Notes: a model not told the origin generated them from the letters alone. A DNA stretch of 64,000 nt from Typha latifolia (GCA_019914945.1 CM034107.1:5084001-5148000), one strand, 5' to 3'; counted from the first letter of the stretch, positions 25,954 to 39,090 are shown. Translations and numbers: made by a program.

Positions 25954-28900
25954 ATGTCTCCGGAGTACGGGAAGTGTAATGGGACGTTAAAGCGGAAGGA
26001 TTTCTCGCAGGAGAGGCTTATAACTTATAGGAGGAGGAAGCGCGCCAAGACGAGCATCGATGATGGAGGGGTAAGGCTATACAATTCTCTTTGTTTCACT
26101 TGTTTCTGCTGAAAGATAGAAAATTTTCCCACTTTCTGATAAGTTCGGCAAGAATTGCTGATGGAGTGGTATATACTAGTGCTATGGCCACTTTGTTTTG
26201 TTCTGTAAGTTTGCTCGAGTTATAAGTTCTTGGAATTTGTTATCATTGAAATCCCATAATTTTTTGAACTTGCCAAGGTTCGTTTTTGTTGCAAGATTAT
26301 GAGAAGATTCAGGATATCTGAACGAAGGGGTAAGCAAATAGTAAACTAGTTTTAGTAAATAATCTAAGAGTTTAAGTGGCCATGCCAAATGGTCCTACGG
26401 GTGCTACTATTGTTCCAGAGAGCATAACCACTGAGCTCTGTATCGGGCAATTCATGCTAGGTTGAAGCTTAATCTGTAAGGTGGAATGGTTTTTTTTTTC
26501 TGTATCTGATGACTTCTCTTTTATACCTAATGGTGCATAGTTGTGTTAATTGTTAGAGAATTCCTTCTGATGAAACTTCTAGCATCTCTCTGCTTTTGTG
26601 AAAGAGAAAAAATATCATTTCCATAAGTTATATTAGCTTTCAAAAGGTGCATGATGAATCCAGGATGATGAATTATGGTGATGTGGAACTGTGAGAAGTT
26701 TAGTATGTTTGGTTCATTCGGTGGTTATTGCGTTCTCAAATTGTACAAGAATAACCATAATAGATTGTGGCGATCTAGAGCTGCATGAAATTGCTTTAGT
26801 TCCGTCGTTAGTTGGTTACTGCATTGATATCCTTTGCCTCCAAGCAGTTACATCAGACTTCTTGACTCTTGTAACATCTTTTGAACGTTAAGGACATGCT
26901 TTAGGCTTAGTTCATACAGATTGTTGAGCTTTAGTCACATGGATGTGATATGCAATACCAAAGCAGGCTAAGGTTCATCACTTTTCTCAAGTAAATAGTG
27001 ATTAAATGCTGAGATACAAAAGTTCTATTAAATCTGTTTTGGCTTTTTATATATTTGACTAAGATCAAATAAAATTATCTCTAAGGGTTCACATCTAGTT
27101 TCTACTTGTCCAAATTTGGAGTTCTTGAAGGTTATGAGGTCCAATGCTTGCAATGTTCTCAATTTCGAACTATTGGTGGAAAGACAGATCAAGTTTCACA
27201 TAGACAGAAATTAGCGATGCTTAGCTAGAGAATAACTCTATTAGCAGAATGTTGTAGCACTTCTGGGCTATCAAAGTCTAGACTCTAGAGTTCCTTTGTA
27301 CTTGGTCCTTCTGTGCTGTGTTTTATTGGAGACATTATTTTTGAAATTGTATAATATTATCTTGATTCTGCTAGCAATAATGCATTCTTTCTCTGTGTAG
27401 AAGTAGTCTTTTCATCTTACACTGATATCAGGCATAAACTTTCTAATTTTCTACAAGACAACTTCATAATAAAATAAAAGCTTTTCTTAAGTTGGTTGAT
27501 AGGTGGAATTTTATGTGCCAAAGGGTTCTTTCTTTATCTTTATAGAGAGCAGAAAGTACCAGTAGGTCATTCGGATGAGTTGTACAATATTGATATTCAG
27601 GCAAGAAATCTGACAAAGCTTTGCTGCCTAAAGAAGGAACTAGCAGCAGTAAATATCTAGTAAATTATTCTGAAGCTACCATGGAGGTGTCAAGGAAAGA
27701 TATTGGGTTGTTTGCTTCAAGAATAGCTATCTTCTTTAGGGGCTGTCGATAAAGTCAATCTGAACCATGAAGTAGCGAAACTTTTCACGTTCCGACATGC
27801 GAACAGCATTCAAATTACACTAGTCGAGCTAGAGATTTGCCACAGATGTTTGAATGCCCTGACGGACCTTCTCTGATTTAAGGACTTAGTTGGAAAAGGT
27901 ATTTATACCTTCTAACCTTTTCTAGGGATAAAGAACATTACGAAAGAGGAGATACAACAATGAAGGGCTGTCAAACGAATTTCAAGGAGGGGCTTTTGGA
28001 TTGAATTTATATCTTTCATTTGGTATCTTCTCTAGCAAATCTCATTATCTTTTGCCTAAATATTGTGAGGGGATCATCTTGTTCTAGGCTAGCTTGTTCT
28101 TCCTATTTCAATATTATCTTTTGTGTTAGAGTGAGATTTTCATTGATTCGGGATTGGGTTTTCTCTCCACTTTGAGGGATTATAAAGCAGGAAAGCTATA
28201 CTTGTCATAGAAGAAGTATGCTGAGCACATACTTGATTGTTTCAGGATGACAAATGAAAAATTCATGAGCAATAATTTGAAAAGCGGCTATGGTGACATA
28301 GCGCATTGGCCGCCTCGCCAAGTTGATAAATACTGAGTTGGTTATCGTAAATTTCTATAGTCTTCATCCTCATAATCACCATAAGTTTGTAAATATTGAT
28401 ATTTGGGATCTAATGCTCCAAAAAGTGATTCCACCGTACTAGTCATATTGTATGAATCTTGTTGTGTGACTTGCGTTTGAGGAGGATAATAACCAGTATT
28501 TGGATCTTGTGTTTGAGAATACTGAGGATACTAAGGATAATAACTAGCATATGGATTTTCTGATGATTCTAAACAATAAATACTTGATGTACCATAATCA
28601 TAGGAAGCAATATTCTCATGACAATGTCACTGATATGTATATACATCCTTAGTTTCTCTGTCTTCAATCTTTATACCTGCTTGACTTTTCTCAAGAAATG
28701 TAGATAGGACGATCTCACCACCATGTGTATCATCAGGACTATGACTAGTACTAGTAGGTATACTATCTTTTGCTGCTGAACGACTTGTATTAGCCTCTGC
28801 TCTCATCGTGGTCTCCCTCCAATATCTCATCTAACTATCGGTTATCTCTGTCATCTAATAATCTGTCTTCTATTTCTCTGATCCATGGAGTCAAAGGGTT

Positions 28901-31900
28901 TTCTTCATCAAAAACATGATTTAAATCAATCAGTTGTTCATTTTCTGCATTTCTTCTTAAATTTCTCTTCCTTAATCTTATATTATAATAACAAAAAACT
29001 AACTTCTTCAATCTTTCCATTGTTAATCGGTTGCGTGTTTTTGTGTGGATTAAGAAAAAAATAGTCAAATTTCTTTTACACTGTGATGAAGACATAGTTT
29101 GACTTGAAATCTTCTTTGCTATTGGCATCAAATTTGGTGCCTCCTCCCATCCATAGATAGACCACCATTCAGCGGGAGTGTTATGAAATATAGTTGCAGC
29201 AACTTTGGCAGTACTGAATTGCCCAACTCTTAATTTATATCTCTCCATCTGAAACTAGAAATATATTATTGCATACTGATTATATTGAAAGTTAAAACTT
29301 GAAATAAATAATAATAAAATTATTTAAGTGAATCATAACTCACTTTTTTATCGCAAATGATTTGTTTATGAATATCGCGCTCAAGCTTGTTAATTACCTT
29401 CCTAACTCCCAACAAGACTTCACTATTATTATTGACATTTGTAGAAAATTGAAATCTTGGATTAAGAAAATATCTTGTAGAAATTTAAAATTGGTAAGCA
29501 TTTAAGTTTTTAAATATTTATAAATAAATATAAATTAGTAAATTAAAACTTAAAACTTAAAAGTATGCCTACCAGCAGCATGTATATCTCTATGTAGTTG
29601 TCAGTTCTATCTAGAATCAATCATCTTCTACCACTTCCTATAACTTGGGCCCACATTTTTTTATTGATTCTTTTGCTATGTCCATTGTGTCATATAAGAA
29701 ACTCATCTCAGACTTGTCATCACTGTTTACAAGTTTTAATACTTTGACAAGAAGCTCAAATATTGTGGTGGCAATTGTAATATTATCTCAAAATGTATTT
29801 CCAAGAGCCATATTTTTTAAAGTTTCACCTAAAGATTTATCTTTAAGTTTTATATTTTAAATTTTTATAGACCACTTCTGTGATGTAAATATTCGCATAA
29901 TATTATCCTTGTAGCGCATGATGCTCTCGAAGGCTAAAAATGAGTGGCAAATCTAGTGACGTCGGGTCTGATGATCTCCCTATCATCAATCATCTGCCTG
30001 AGTAAATTAATAACTCAACTATAGTTATATATAAAATTTGTTAACCTCTAACCTTCATGTATGACCATATCAATTTCAGGCTCTTTTGCAATATCCTCTA
30101 ACATTTAATCAATACAATGTGTAGCACATGGCGTCCAATATAAATGAGGTCTTTTTATCAGAAGTAAATTTTTAACAGCTTTATAATTGGTCCCATTATC
30201 AGTAACCACTTAGATTACTTTTTTTTCACCGATTTCTTGTACCACCTCATCTATCAATTGACAAATATAATCTACATTTTTGAAATGAGTAGTAGCATCC
30301 ACAGACTTTAGAAATATTGTCCTCATGCCAGAGTACACTAAGAAATTAATTATATTTTTTTTGTTTTATGTACTCTATCCATCACACATCAGTGTATAAC
30401 TAAATTCATCCCAATACCATTTAAATGTATTAATATAAGTACAAAGCTCATCTACTTCTGAGTCAAGATATTTAGTAGTAATATTATTTGAATTAAGAGG
30501 CGGAACACTAGGCTCTAATGATTGTATAGCATCCCACTATAGTATAATAATAAGGACTATCGACTATATTGAAAGGAATATGGTTGTAGAAGAAAAGTTT
30601 AGAGATAGCCCTACCAATGTGTTTCTTTGCATTTTAAATTTTTTTGAGAGCTGTCTTGATGGAAGTCTATGCACGACTCCTTTTTTTTTAAAGATATGTA
30701 TCCATTGGTCTAATATTTTCAGACTCTGTTGTAACACCAGGAGTCCTATGGGTAGAACTGTTGTCCCCATATTCTCTCTCCCTATATATTAAGTGATCTA
30801 GATCTCTGAAAGTTATCACCAGTGCTTCTTCTCATCTCTTTCTCTCTTCTATATATATTTTTACTCTCTTTCATTGCCTTCCTTATCTGTCTCTCCTCCC
30901 CATTCTCCCCATCCTCCCCACTCGCTCACTTGCTATCATTATTAATGTGTAAAGGATTATGCATCAATTCTTCATAAACCATTGACTCTCTTTGTTGTGT
31001 AGATTATTTATCCTTCTTTTTGACAATTAAATAACCTAACATCTGCTTTCTAACTTCTAAGGACACTTGAGTGCAAGCTGCTACATTTTCTTGTCTTCCA
31101 ACTAAATGTTCTTTCAAACGGCTAACACCATCACTCATTTTCTTTCCACACCAGCTGCATTTAACACGTATTTTATCATGCCCAATAGTGCTGCAATATT
31201 GCCATCTAATGTCGGTATCATATGACTTTTCTTTTGGAGCCATTGATATTTTAACTCTGTAACTAAAAAATATAAACAAAAATCAAAATAAAATATAAAA
31301 TAATTTAAAATTATGAAAAGAAAATCCTAAATTTTTTTTCTTATTTTTTTCTTTACTTATTTCTAATTTCTAGTTTCCACCCCTCTCAGCCTCCCTCAGT
31401 CTCTCAACTCTCAAGTTCTTAGCAGCAGCAGAGTGTTGCTGCTAGTGCTGCTACTCGCTACGCACGTGCAGCAGTAACACACTTGCTACTGCTAAGCTGC
31501 AGCAGGCGCAATGAAAAAAAAAGAAAGAAATAAAAGAATTAGAAACTGAAAAAAAAACTCACTCGAGGTCGCCGGAGGTCGAGGACGTTGGATCTTCGTC
31601 CGAGAACGTCGCCGGAGGTCGAGGTCACCGGAGATCTACTCATTCGCTGGTGAGAAAGAGACCCATGAGAAAGAGAGAATGAAAGAAAAGAGAGAAAGAG
31701 AGAAAGAAAGAAAAGAGAGAGAGACAGAGAAAAGGGAGAAAGAGAGGCAGGTGGGTGGGGGGATCAATTATTGATGTTCCCATGGTCAGATCCGGGTCCG
31801 ACCTATTCCCACCCGTTTTGGCTAGGGCCGATCCCGATCCGTTTTGGCCGATCCCACTCGGGATCGATCGAAATTGGGAACCTTGCTTAATATGTTATGC

Positions 31901-34900
31901 GAGGCAGTTAGAGAAATTAATTGAAGTAATTATCAATTGTGTTTCAGTCTTCACTATTAATCATAGGAGGGATTTAAGATTTATTTTCTTCTAATCCCAT
32001 CAAAAAGTAAAATTCTCTTTCATTTTTCTAAGTATTTCTTTTGTTTTACACTTTAAAAACTAATTTATGTTGTATAGAATTTTCTAGATCTATCTTTTGC
32101 AAGAGGTCTTTTTACATTAGTCTAGCATTTTGGTGTCAGATCTATGAGAACTACTATTTAAAATGTAGAAATCAAAGGGAAAATCTGATTTCCCCCATAT
32201 TTTGCCCAAATTTCAGGAAAAAAAATTCAAAATTATTGTCAAATTCATTCAAATTGGGTTAAAATTAGTGTAAGAACATGTTAGATTAACTTCATATGAG
32301 TTGATTTTTACAATGTTAAAATCCCAATGTAATTAGAAATTATTTGATAAAATAGGTCATTTAAGCATTTAATCATATTTCTCTTTGACTATTGCTATAT
32401 CAGTAGCAAAATAGGTCATTCACAACATTATTTGGGATAAAACTTCTTATGTAGCCTTTGATATATGTGTTTAAACTAAAAACATCTATAAAACCCCTAA
32501 AATACATATTAGAAGCATGCTAGTGGGCGTGCTAGTGTGCCATTGGCACGACAATCCTATTTATCTAGTAGTTAGGTACTTAGGTATGTTAGTCTGTATT
32601 TCTACTTGGTGTTGATTGTATTACCTACCATAATTGTGTTTGTCCCCTTTTATTCCTCAATAATCCTGTGGTCAGTTCTTCCCCAGGAGAGTACAGTGGA
32701 ACTTCATTATGAAGTGTTACAGAAGAACACCTATGAGCAATATAGGCATGGTAGAACAAATAGTCATTGGAATCACTGGAGATATGTCTTGGAAAACATC
32801 CTGCAGTTGCCAGATATAAGTGAAGGTGGTGGTATTAAAAGCTGCATTTGTGATGCGCTGACATATGGTTCTTCTGGATGCAACATAAAGCCCAAGAAGG
32901 TAGATCTCCCTCTGGACAGTGAAAAACTACAGGTATGAGGAATTTATCTTGTTTTGTGTGCAACTCTCTCCAAATAATTAAATTCTTACTCATCTTTGTC
33001 TTTTATCAGGTTAAGTATGGGGCCTGCTGTGAAGAGAAAATGCATTCTGAAAGGCTAGATAGTTCCATAACTCCTCTCTCAGATGCATCAAAAGCTGGCT
33101 GTCAAGTAGATATAAATGCCAATACATTAAAGTGCAAGAACATTTTCCGTGATATTCTGTGTGCAGAGAAATTTGCTTTGCTCTGTCATTTGCTTTGCAG
33201 AAACTTTCAAGACAACCAGATGAACCGATATTTTGATTTTAGCATAATAAACTCAAAGATGGAAAATGGGGATTATGGGCAGTCACCTCAATTATTTGAT
33301 CAAGATATCCAACAGGTAATTCTAGGTTGACCTCATCTTTTCATTTCTATTAATCTCTATAACTTTGTGTTTCATTGTTTGCTAACTGTTGCATTCAGTA
33401 TCTACTCATACACATTGATGTGTCTAGAATGTCCCATTTGTGGTGGTTCAATTCTTGTTGCTGACATGTCCATATAGTGGAAATCTAAGATTGCCGAGTG
33501 CTGATCATCTGATGATTAGTCCTGACTATTATGGCATATGCAAGCTAATTAGTTTGTCTTTCTTATCTATTCGAAATGACTTTGGTAAGAATTTGGTATT
33601 TTTCTATCTCCAGTAGTCAACCCAAAGGCTATATTTTTGTTTCACTTTATGGCTAGCAGGATGTTTGTGAGATATGCCCCTATTATTTTCATTTCAAAGT
33701 ACATAAGTTGCAAATGCTTATTTACTATCATTATTAGCTCTGCACCTCTACCAGTGGATTTTTTTTTCTATTTTCTTTTAGAGGGCAAGGCCATAGGCCA
33801 ATTTTATTATGATGATGAAATATTCATTTTATCAACAAAACTCCATGAGACAAGGGTAAGATAGAAAAGCTCTACAATTTAACCTATTTATGTTAATGTA
33901 TTGTCATAGAATATAATTTTTATGAATGAAGCAGATGGTATGTGATTACACCTTAGAAATCTTATACTTTCTTCAATGATGATGCAAGCGCCAGGGTGCT
34001 GTTTTCATCAAAGAGTTCACTAGTCTCTCGGAGTGACAAGGAACAGGAAAGATTAGCCTTTGGGGCAAGGAGGTCAAGTCCATGAGTGATAGAAAAAGCT
34101 TTATGCCGCATGCAGTTACAAATCGATCTTGATAGAACTAAATATTGTGCTATTTACTTTCTTTCAGCGTCAATGTAGATCCTCATGCAGCCATCAAACT
34201 AGACTTCTCAGGCAGCATGCACCAAAAAAAAACATGTCTGGTGAGACCAAGTCCACTGGATAAGTATGCTCAACAGGGTTAAAATGGAATGGACTCCTCC
34301 AGCCAGAAGTATGGCAGCACACAAAGCTGTAGCACTGCTTTCCACTGTATGAGCAGTTGAGGTGTTAGGTCTATGTAGAGCAACTTGTGGTGCCTTCCAG
34401 AAAAATCTCATAATAATGAGACAATAAGAGAGATTTTCAGGATTGCAACCTCCTTTTTGTAGAGATTTCTTTGCTGAATGAGATGTGAAGTATTACCTCT
34501 CAATGAGATAACCACATACCAGAACAATTATCTAGCAAGTATCTAATGAGCAAATGAATATTATAGATCAACTTAACCTTCCATTATTTCAAATTCCTGG
34601 TTGAATTGGGGACAGTTTGAGAATTCCTTGAAGAAAAAACTTTATCCAACTCCATGAGTGAGTCAATCCAGAGGTTTGGAAGTAACATCTTTTACATCCA
34701 TTTTCTGCTGACTGAATCCAGGAAATTGCAAATATATGATCCCTTTTAATCTAGCAAATACATGATCCCGTTTAATCTAGCAAATACCATGCGACTTCAT
34801 TATAATCTTGTTCCATATATGGAATGTTAGAAAATGACTATTTTTATGCTCTTATGACCATCTAGCTTGTATTTGTCTTCTTGTGTTTCTGTTGTTGTTT

Positions 34901-36725
34901 ATCTAGATTTAGTTTTAATGTCCTTACAACTATCGGAACCTTATTATATTTTAGATTTGTACATTTAACAAAAGTAACCTAGACTGAGGTGATTGCTGGC
35001 TCAAAGCTCTGATCTCGTGAAAATGATCATTCTTTTTTCATTTCATTGGGGTTGCAGTAATAAACACTTCTCTTGTATCACATCTTTTTCTGATATTTCT
35101 AGTTTAGTTGGACCACAGGGCTCTCAATCATCTTAAATGTTCACTATGTGACAATCTATTTATTTTGCACTTTGTTGTACAGTATGCATGAATATGCGTT
35201 AGCATAAACATCTCAGTCTTATACCCTTTACAGGTATGGGAGACATTTCAAAATGTTGGTCAAGATATGGTACATTTAGCAAGTGGCCTTGCATACTTGT
35301 CAAGGGCTTCATTCCAGAAGCAGGTAAGTGTTTATGGAGTTCCAATTTGGATGTCACTCATCAGGTTGTTTCTTTTGATTTATTGATGACGGAAAAATTG
35401 AGTTTTGATTAATGGAGATAGTTAATGACATCTAAATCTTTAAAGTTTTTGAATTAGTGAATTCTGAAAATTTTACCGTCTGAAAATTTGTTGATGGTTT
35501 TATTTCTATTAATAGTTTTACTCAAAATTGTTGATAGTCTTCTTTCTGTTGATATGAATTTCTGCTTGTAATAACATGCTGGTGATATTGGCTGATCCGA
35601 AAATCTATACAGGTTGGAGGAGTTTCTGAAGTTGTTGCTGATGAACATAAGCCTGAGGCAAGTGACATTTATTCTAACTATGTTGCTTCAGATAATCTAT
35701 TTTACCTAATTTTGAGACTTAGATTTTATAGATTCACACTCCTCTTGCAGGAGACCTGTCTGGTTAGTCTTAAACGGAAGAATTCCATGGAGTCATACAC
35801 TACCATACAGTTTACCTCATGCTATTCTGACCATCCCATCAAACCAGATCAAACAGAGGCCTCGTGCTTGTACAAGATTTGCACTTGCAAGCAGTGTGGC
35901 ACTGAAGCAAATGGTGCGGGGAGCCTTATCTGTGATGGATGCGAAGCAATGTACCATGTCTCATGCATACAGCCTGCTGTCAAAGTGATTCCGACCCAAA
36001 GCTGGTACTGTGCTGCCTGCAGCGCTACAAAGATGAAATCACATGAAGCTGCCTTAACCCATATTCAAGAAGATAGCTTGCACCAGAATTGTGAAGTTTG
36101 TGGTAGGCTTGAAGTTTCTGAGACACTAGAACTTGAGAGTTGCGACAAGACTGCATTAGCTAATGACAACAGGGAGAGCTCAGTTTCTAGTATGGAAACT
36201 GAGGAACCACTGGAGCTGTCAACAACTACTATGCCACAATTGTGCAAGCTATGCAGAACATGTGAAGATGAAGACAAGAGATTCTTAATATGTGGTCACA
36301 TTCATTGCCCTTACAAGTTCTACCACATAAGATGCCTGAAAAGTAGCCAGATTGCAAGTGCAGCACAACAAAATAAACCATGTTGGTACTGCCCATCTTG
36401 CCTCTGTCGAGATTGTCTCTCTGATAGAGATGATGACAAAATCGTCCTGTGTGATGGTTGTGATGAGGCCTACCACTGTTACTGCATGAAACCACCTCGC
36501 ACTTCTGTACCCAAGGGCCAGTGGTACTGTGTTCCTTGCAATGTGGCAAGGGCAAAGGAAGGGATGAGGAAGTATGAGGAGTGGATCTTACAACAACACA
36601 GGAAGGAGGATGCCAGAGATGCTAATGAGACTAATGCCGTTTCCAAGAAGCTAAAATCCAAAGAGCATATTAGCTGTGAGCAAAGAAAGAATGTAGATTA
36701 CATTGCTATGTCTATGACCTTGTGA
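25954..36725 (+). CDS. EHD3: EHD3-like PHD-finger transcriptional regulator
   Basis: Six coding exons, 25954-26070, 32687-32932, 33010-33315, 35234-35323, 35613-35657 and 35751-36725, join in phase 0 to about 592 residues. The N-terminus ([11 protein letters not shown]), the segment [17 protein letters not shown], the segment [18 protein letters not shown] and the final PHD fingers resemble, from memory, rice EHD3 (Early heading date 3). EHD3 is a nuclear PHD protein that promotes flowering through Ehd1 and counters Ghd7. PHD1 spans about residues 314-358 (CKQCG...WYCAAC). A Cys/His-rich middle part lies at 433-485, and the last PHD at 487-531 ([13 protein letters not shown]...WYCVPC). The C-terminus is short and basic. 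Intron 1 is 6.6 kb and holds a hAT relic. Intron 5 (35658-35750) uses a GC donor. No frame break was found. Direct joining of exons 1 and 2 is assumed; a small extra exon is possible. Confidence 0.86.
26071..28330 (+). other. EHD3-like intron 1, first part
   Basis: The donor is GTAAGG at 26071. The sequence is mostly unremarkable intron. One stretch near 27601-27750, after the acceptor-like TATTCAG, stays open for about 45 codons in one frame and could be a skipped or decayed exon; see the findings. Confidence 0.6.
28627..31279 (-). pseudogene. hAT transposase (BED finger and dimerisation domain), decayed
   Basis: The start at 31279 leads to a BED finger: [20 protein letters not shown], then [12 protein letters not shown]. 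The middle is scattered between 29900 and 30770 with many stops. The C-terminal dimerisation block is at 28835-29248, with [13 protein letters not shown] and [20 protein letters not shown], then [15 protein letters not shown]. The last part (28627-28830) has the acidic/polar tail usual in this family. Two or more frame changes and stops separate these blocks, so the gene is dead. Confidence 0.82.
31380..31760. repeat. Low-complexity GCTGC and GA-rich leader region of the intronic hAT
   Basis: A GCAGCAGCAG/GCTGCTGC-rich stretch (31424-31508) can pair with itself. A short duplication of GTCGCCGGAGGTCGAGG (31568-31584 and 31609-31625) and GAAAG/GAGA runs (31660-31745) follow. The position, upstream of the minus-strand BED exon, matches the GA-rich leader of the hAT at 9474-9765. 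Confidence 0.6.
31960..32545 (+). repeat. Intronic repeat copy A (shared with NRAMP intron 8)
   Basis: Contains GTAGAAATCAAAGGGAAAAT then TTTCCCCCATATTTTGCCC, and ends with GTGCCATTGGCACGACAATC. The same landmarks in the same order occur at 61340-61795 in the NRAMP gene. The end carries the hairpin GTGCC-ATT-GGCAC. The family is unknown to me; a non-autonomous DNA element is the likeliest reading. Confidence 0.6.
33316..35233 (+). other. EHD3-like intron 3
   Basis: A 1.9-kb GT-AG intron. No repeat with clear ends or coding potential was recognised; a short duplication TCTAGCAAATAC occurs at 34752-34763 and 34778-34789. Confidence 0.6.
35658..35750 (+). other. GC-AG intron 5 of the EHD3-like gene
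   Basis: The upstream exon ends CCTGAG and the intron starts GCAAGT, the typical strong context of the minor GC donor class. It ends CTCTTGCAG. The 93-bp intron keeps the frame ([14 protein letters not shown]). No GT donor in frame was found at this junction. Confidence 0.75.
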
Positions 36726-37660
36726 TATTATTCTTCAATGCAAGCACAATCATCACTACCAATATCGTCACTTTGTAGTGTCCAAATTAGGGACTATTCA
36801 TCTTTGCGGAGATGTTTGAGGTCTTCCATCTCCTGTTTGTAAACTAGTTTTTTCTCACTCTTAAGATTGTTGCATTACAATGCTGGTAAGGGAACATTAG
36901 TTGCAAAAGGCAGGAAATGCAGCTAGATAAGATCAGAAAACAATATGGAAGAATTTGTATTTTATATTTCATTCCACCACCGACGTCAGAACTGAAGTAT
37001 TGTTGGTGTTGTACACTTGTGTGTTGCTTATGCTGATAAACCATTGTCTGTGTAACTTGTTTGACATTTATGAGAAGAAAGATTAGTAGCTCATTCACTT
37101 TTATCCTTTTCTGTTGATGGTATTCCTGCATCTGTACTTAATACTGGTTGCAAAGTTTTTGGTTTCTTTTCTTGTTTGGTTCATTCAGTGAAAATCCTAA
37201 TTGCGACGCTGTTCGATGTGATTACCTAAAAGTGATGATAGTCAGGTATCTCCTGCTGACAACTATTGATGATCGCATATCTCCTGGTTACAATTATGCC
37301 TGAACAGTCATGACATGAATTGATGCGGAACTAACATTTTTCTCGCTTCTTTTGTAGGGAAGGCAGATTTCACTGGTGAAGTAATACTGGATATGTTATG
37401 AGACTGCAGGATTTTTTTCACTCAGATAACTAGTTGGTCTAAAAACTTAAATTGTTAGATAATGAACCAACAATATATATCATGTCTTTGAACATATGCT
37501 TTGGTTCTGATATTATTATAGATCAGAATGCATCAGCTTCAATCATGATGATTTTTCTAATGGGATGTTGTCTTGACTCTTGATAATTTTAGATCGAAAC
37601 AAAGCCCTCATTGCTGAAATTCACACCTGGGTCTGAAAAAAATTTGAACCCCAGTCAAGA
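36726..37660. other. EHD3-like 3' untranslated region and downstream spacer
   Basis: The first few hundred bases are the presumed 3' untranslated region. No unique poly(A) signal could be chosen and no other gene was recognised. Confidence 0.5.
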
Positions 37661-38009
37661 CAATCCTATGTGTTCACAAGTTCAGAAGGGGTGGAAGAGT
37701 TGTCAAACTCTTGATTTTAGTCCTCTCTTCTGATTAGTTTAGTGATTCTCCTATGTTTAGTACTACATTAATGTTTGGAAGTGTTCCTTGACAACTATAA
37801 ACTAATGTAATTTTATGAGCAATCCTATGTGTTTACAAGTTCAATCCTATGTGGAAGAGATCAGAAGGGGTGGAAGAGTTGTCAAACTCTTGATGTTAGT
37901 CAACTCTTCTGATTAGCTTAGTGATTCTCCTGTGTTTTAGTACTACAATAATGTTTGGAAATGTTCCTTGACAACTATAAACTAATGGAATTTTATGAGC
38001 AATAACTTT
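37661..38009. repeat. Two-copy tandem duplication downstream of EHD3
   Basis: A unit of about 160-190 bp beginning CAATCCTATGTGTT is present at 37661-37819 and again from 37820. Shared blocks include AGAAGGGGTGGAAGAGTTGT and TGTTCCTTGACAACTATAAA. The second copy has an extra partial copy of its own start (CAATCCTATGTGGAAGAG). High identity suggests a recent event. Confidence 0.85.
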
Positions 38010-39052
38010 TTTTTGATAGAGAATAGTTTTATGAGCAATATTCTACATGAGCATTTATGACCAGACAAGAATCATGCCCTCCATTAAATTTGAAAAAAAT
38101 ATGGTTCATGACACCTCTCATTTCATATCTCAATGATATAAATTTATTAAGGGAATCTTCTTTTATATTCTTGAAAGATTTCATAAACTTAACTAATGCA
38201 GTGCCAGAAAAAGGAAAAAAAGATTGTGAGAAAAAGCCAATGGAGCAAAACAGCAACCATGGCATTGTAGTTGACTTGAATTCACATGCCTATCAGGCAG
38301 TCCGGAGTTTGACTTTATTTTTCTTTTCTTGATTTTATTTTAATGAGAAGAATGGATATCTCCATTAGATTAGATCAAAAAATGATTACAAATGACAACG
38401 TTTAGTAAAGCTGGAATAAGATACATTACATTTAGGAGGATAATAAATCTCTCAGCTAGAACCTATACTAGAGATTATATGTTGTTTGAAACCAGAGATG
38501 ATAAGATCACATTTGTTTAAAGATTCCATTGCTTCTCTCCTTCCAGAGTTGCCACCGAATTAAACAAACAAGCATGTCACAACCACTTAGAATTAAACTA
38601 CAGAACTAATTAAAGTCAACTCGACTTGTACATACATAACCATACACATGTTTAATTCTACTTGGCTGACTTTTTCAAGTCTGTCTTACATGTTTTGGAC
38701 ATTGAAATATGGAGTATTTCCTCTTGATCTAGTTTTTTTTTCTTCTTACTAATATATTCCCAAAGTATTAGCATCTCTTTCTCTCCCTCTCTCTCCCTCT
38801 CTCTCTCTATCATTAACTTCCTGAGCTTCATAAATTAGTCTAGTCTCATTGACTCAAAATTTTAGCCATTTTACTCATTCATTTATGGATTCAATAGATC
38901 TGATATCTACAAATCTTTCAAAAATTAAAAGAAGGTTTGCTACTTTTTATGTCTAAATTGTTCAAATTTTAACGGTCAATTAACTCCAAGGAATATCCAT
39001 GCAAAAAATTAAAATTTTGAAGTGCATACATGCAAAAATCATGTGTTTAAAA

Positions 39053-39090
<38 letters not shown>

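Larger units (their letters stand above)
28331..31885 (-). mobile_element. hAT transposon relic inside EHD3-like intron 1
   Basis: Minus-strand hAT coding remains run from a BED finger (31279) to a C-terminal tail (about 28340). The right end TTGGGAACCTTG (31874-31885) looks like the terminus of a CAAGGTTCCC-type hAT. It is preceded by GATC-rich subterminal sequence (CCGATCCCGATCCG, 31828-31841). No matching left terminus or target duplication was found, so the left limit is approximate and the copy is probably truncated. It opposes the host gene's direction. Confidence 0.7.

Noticed and set aside
36065..36661. Several minus-strand open frames opposite the EHD3-like last exon
   Set aside because: They are shadows of the conserved PHD-coding strand.
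38057..38332. 91-codon open frame after the EHD3-like gene
   Set aside because: No domain was recognised. The splice-like edges around 38200-38300 are not enough to support a gene; transcript data would be needed.
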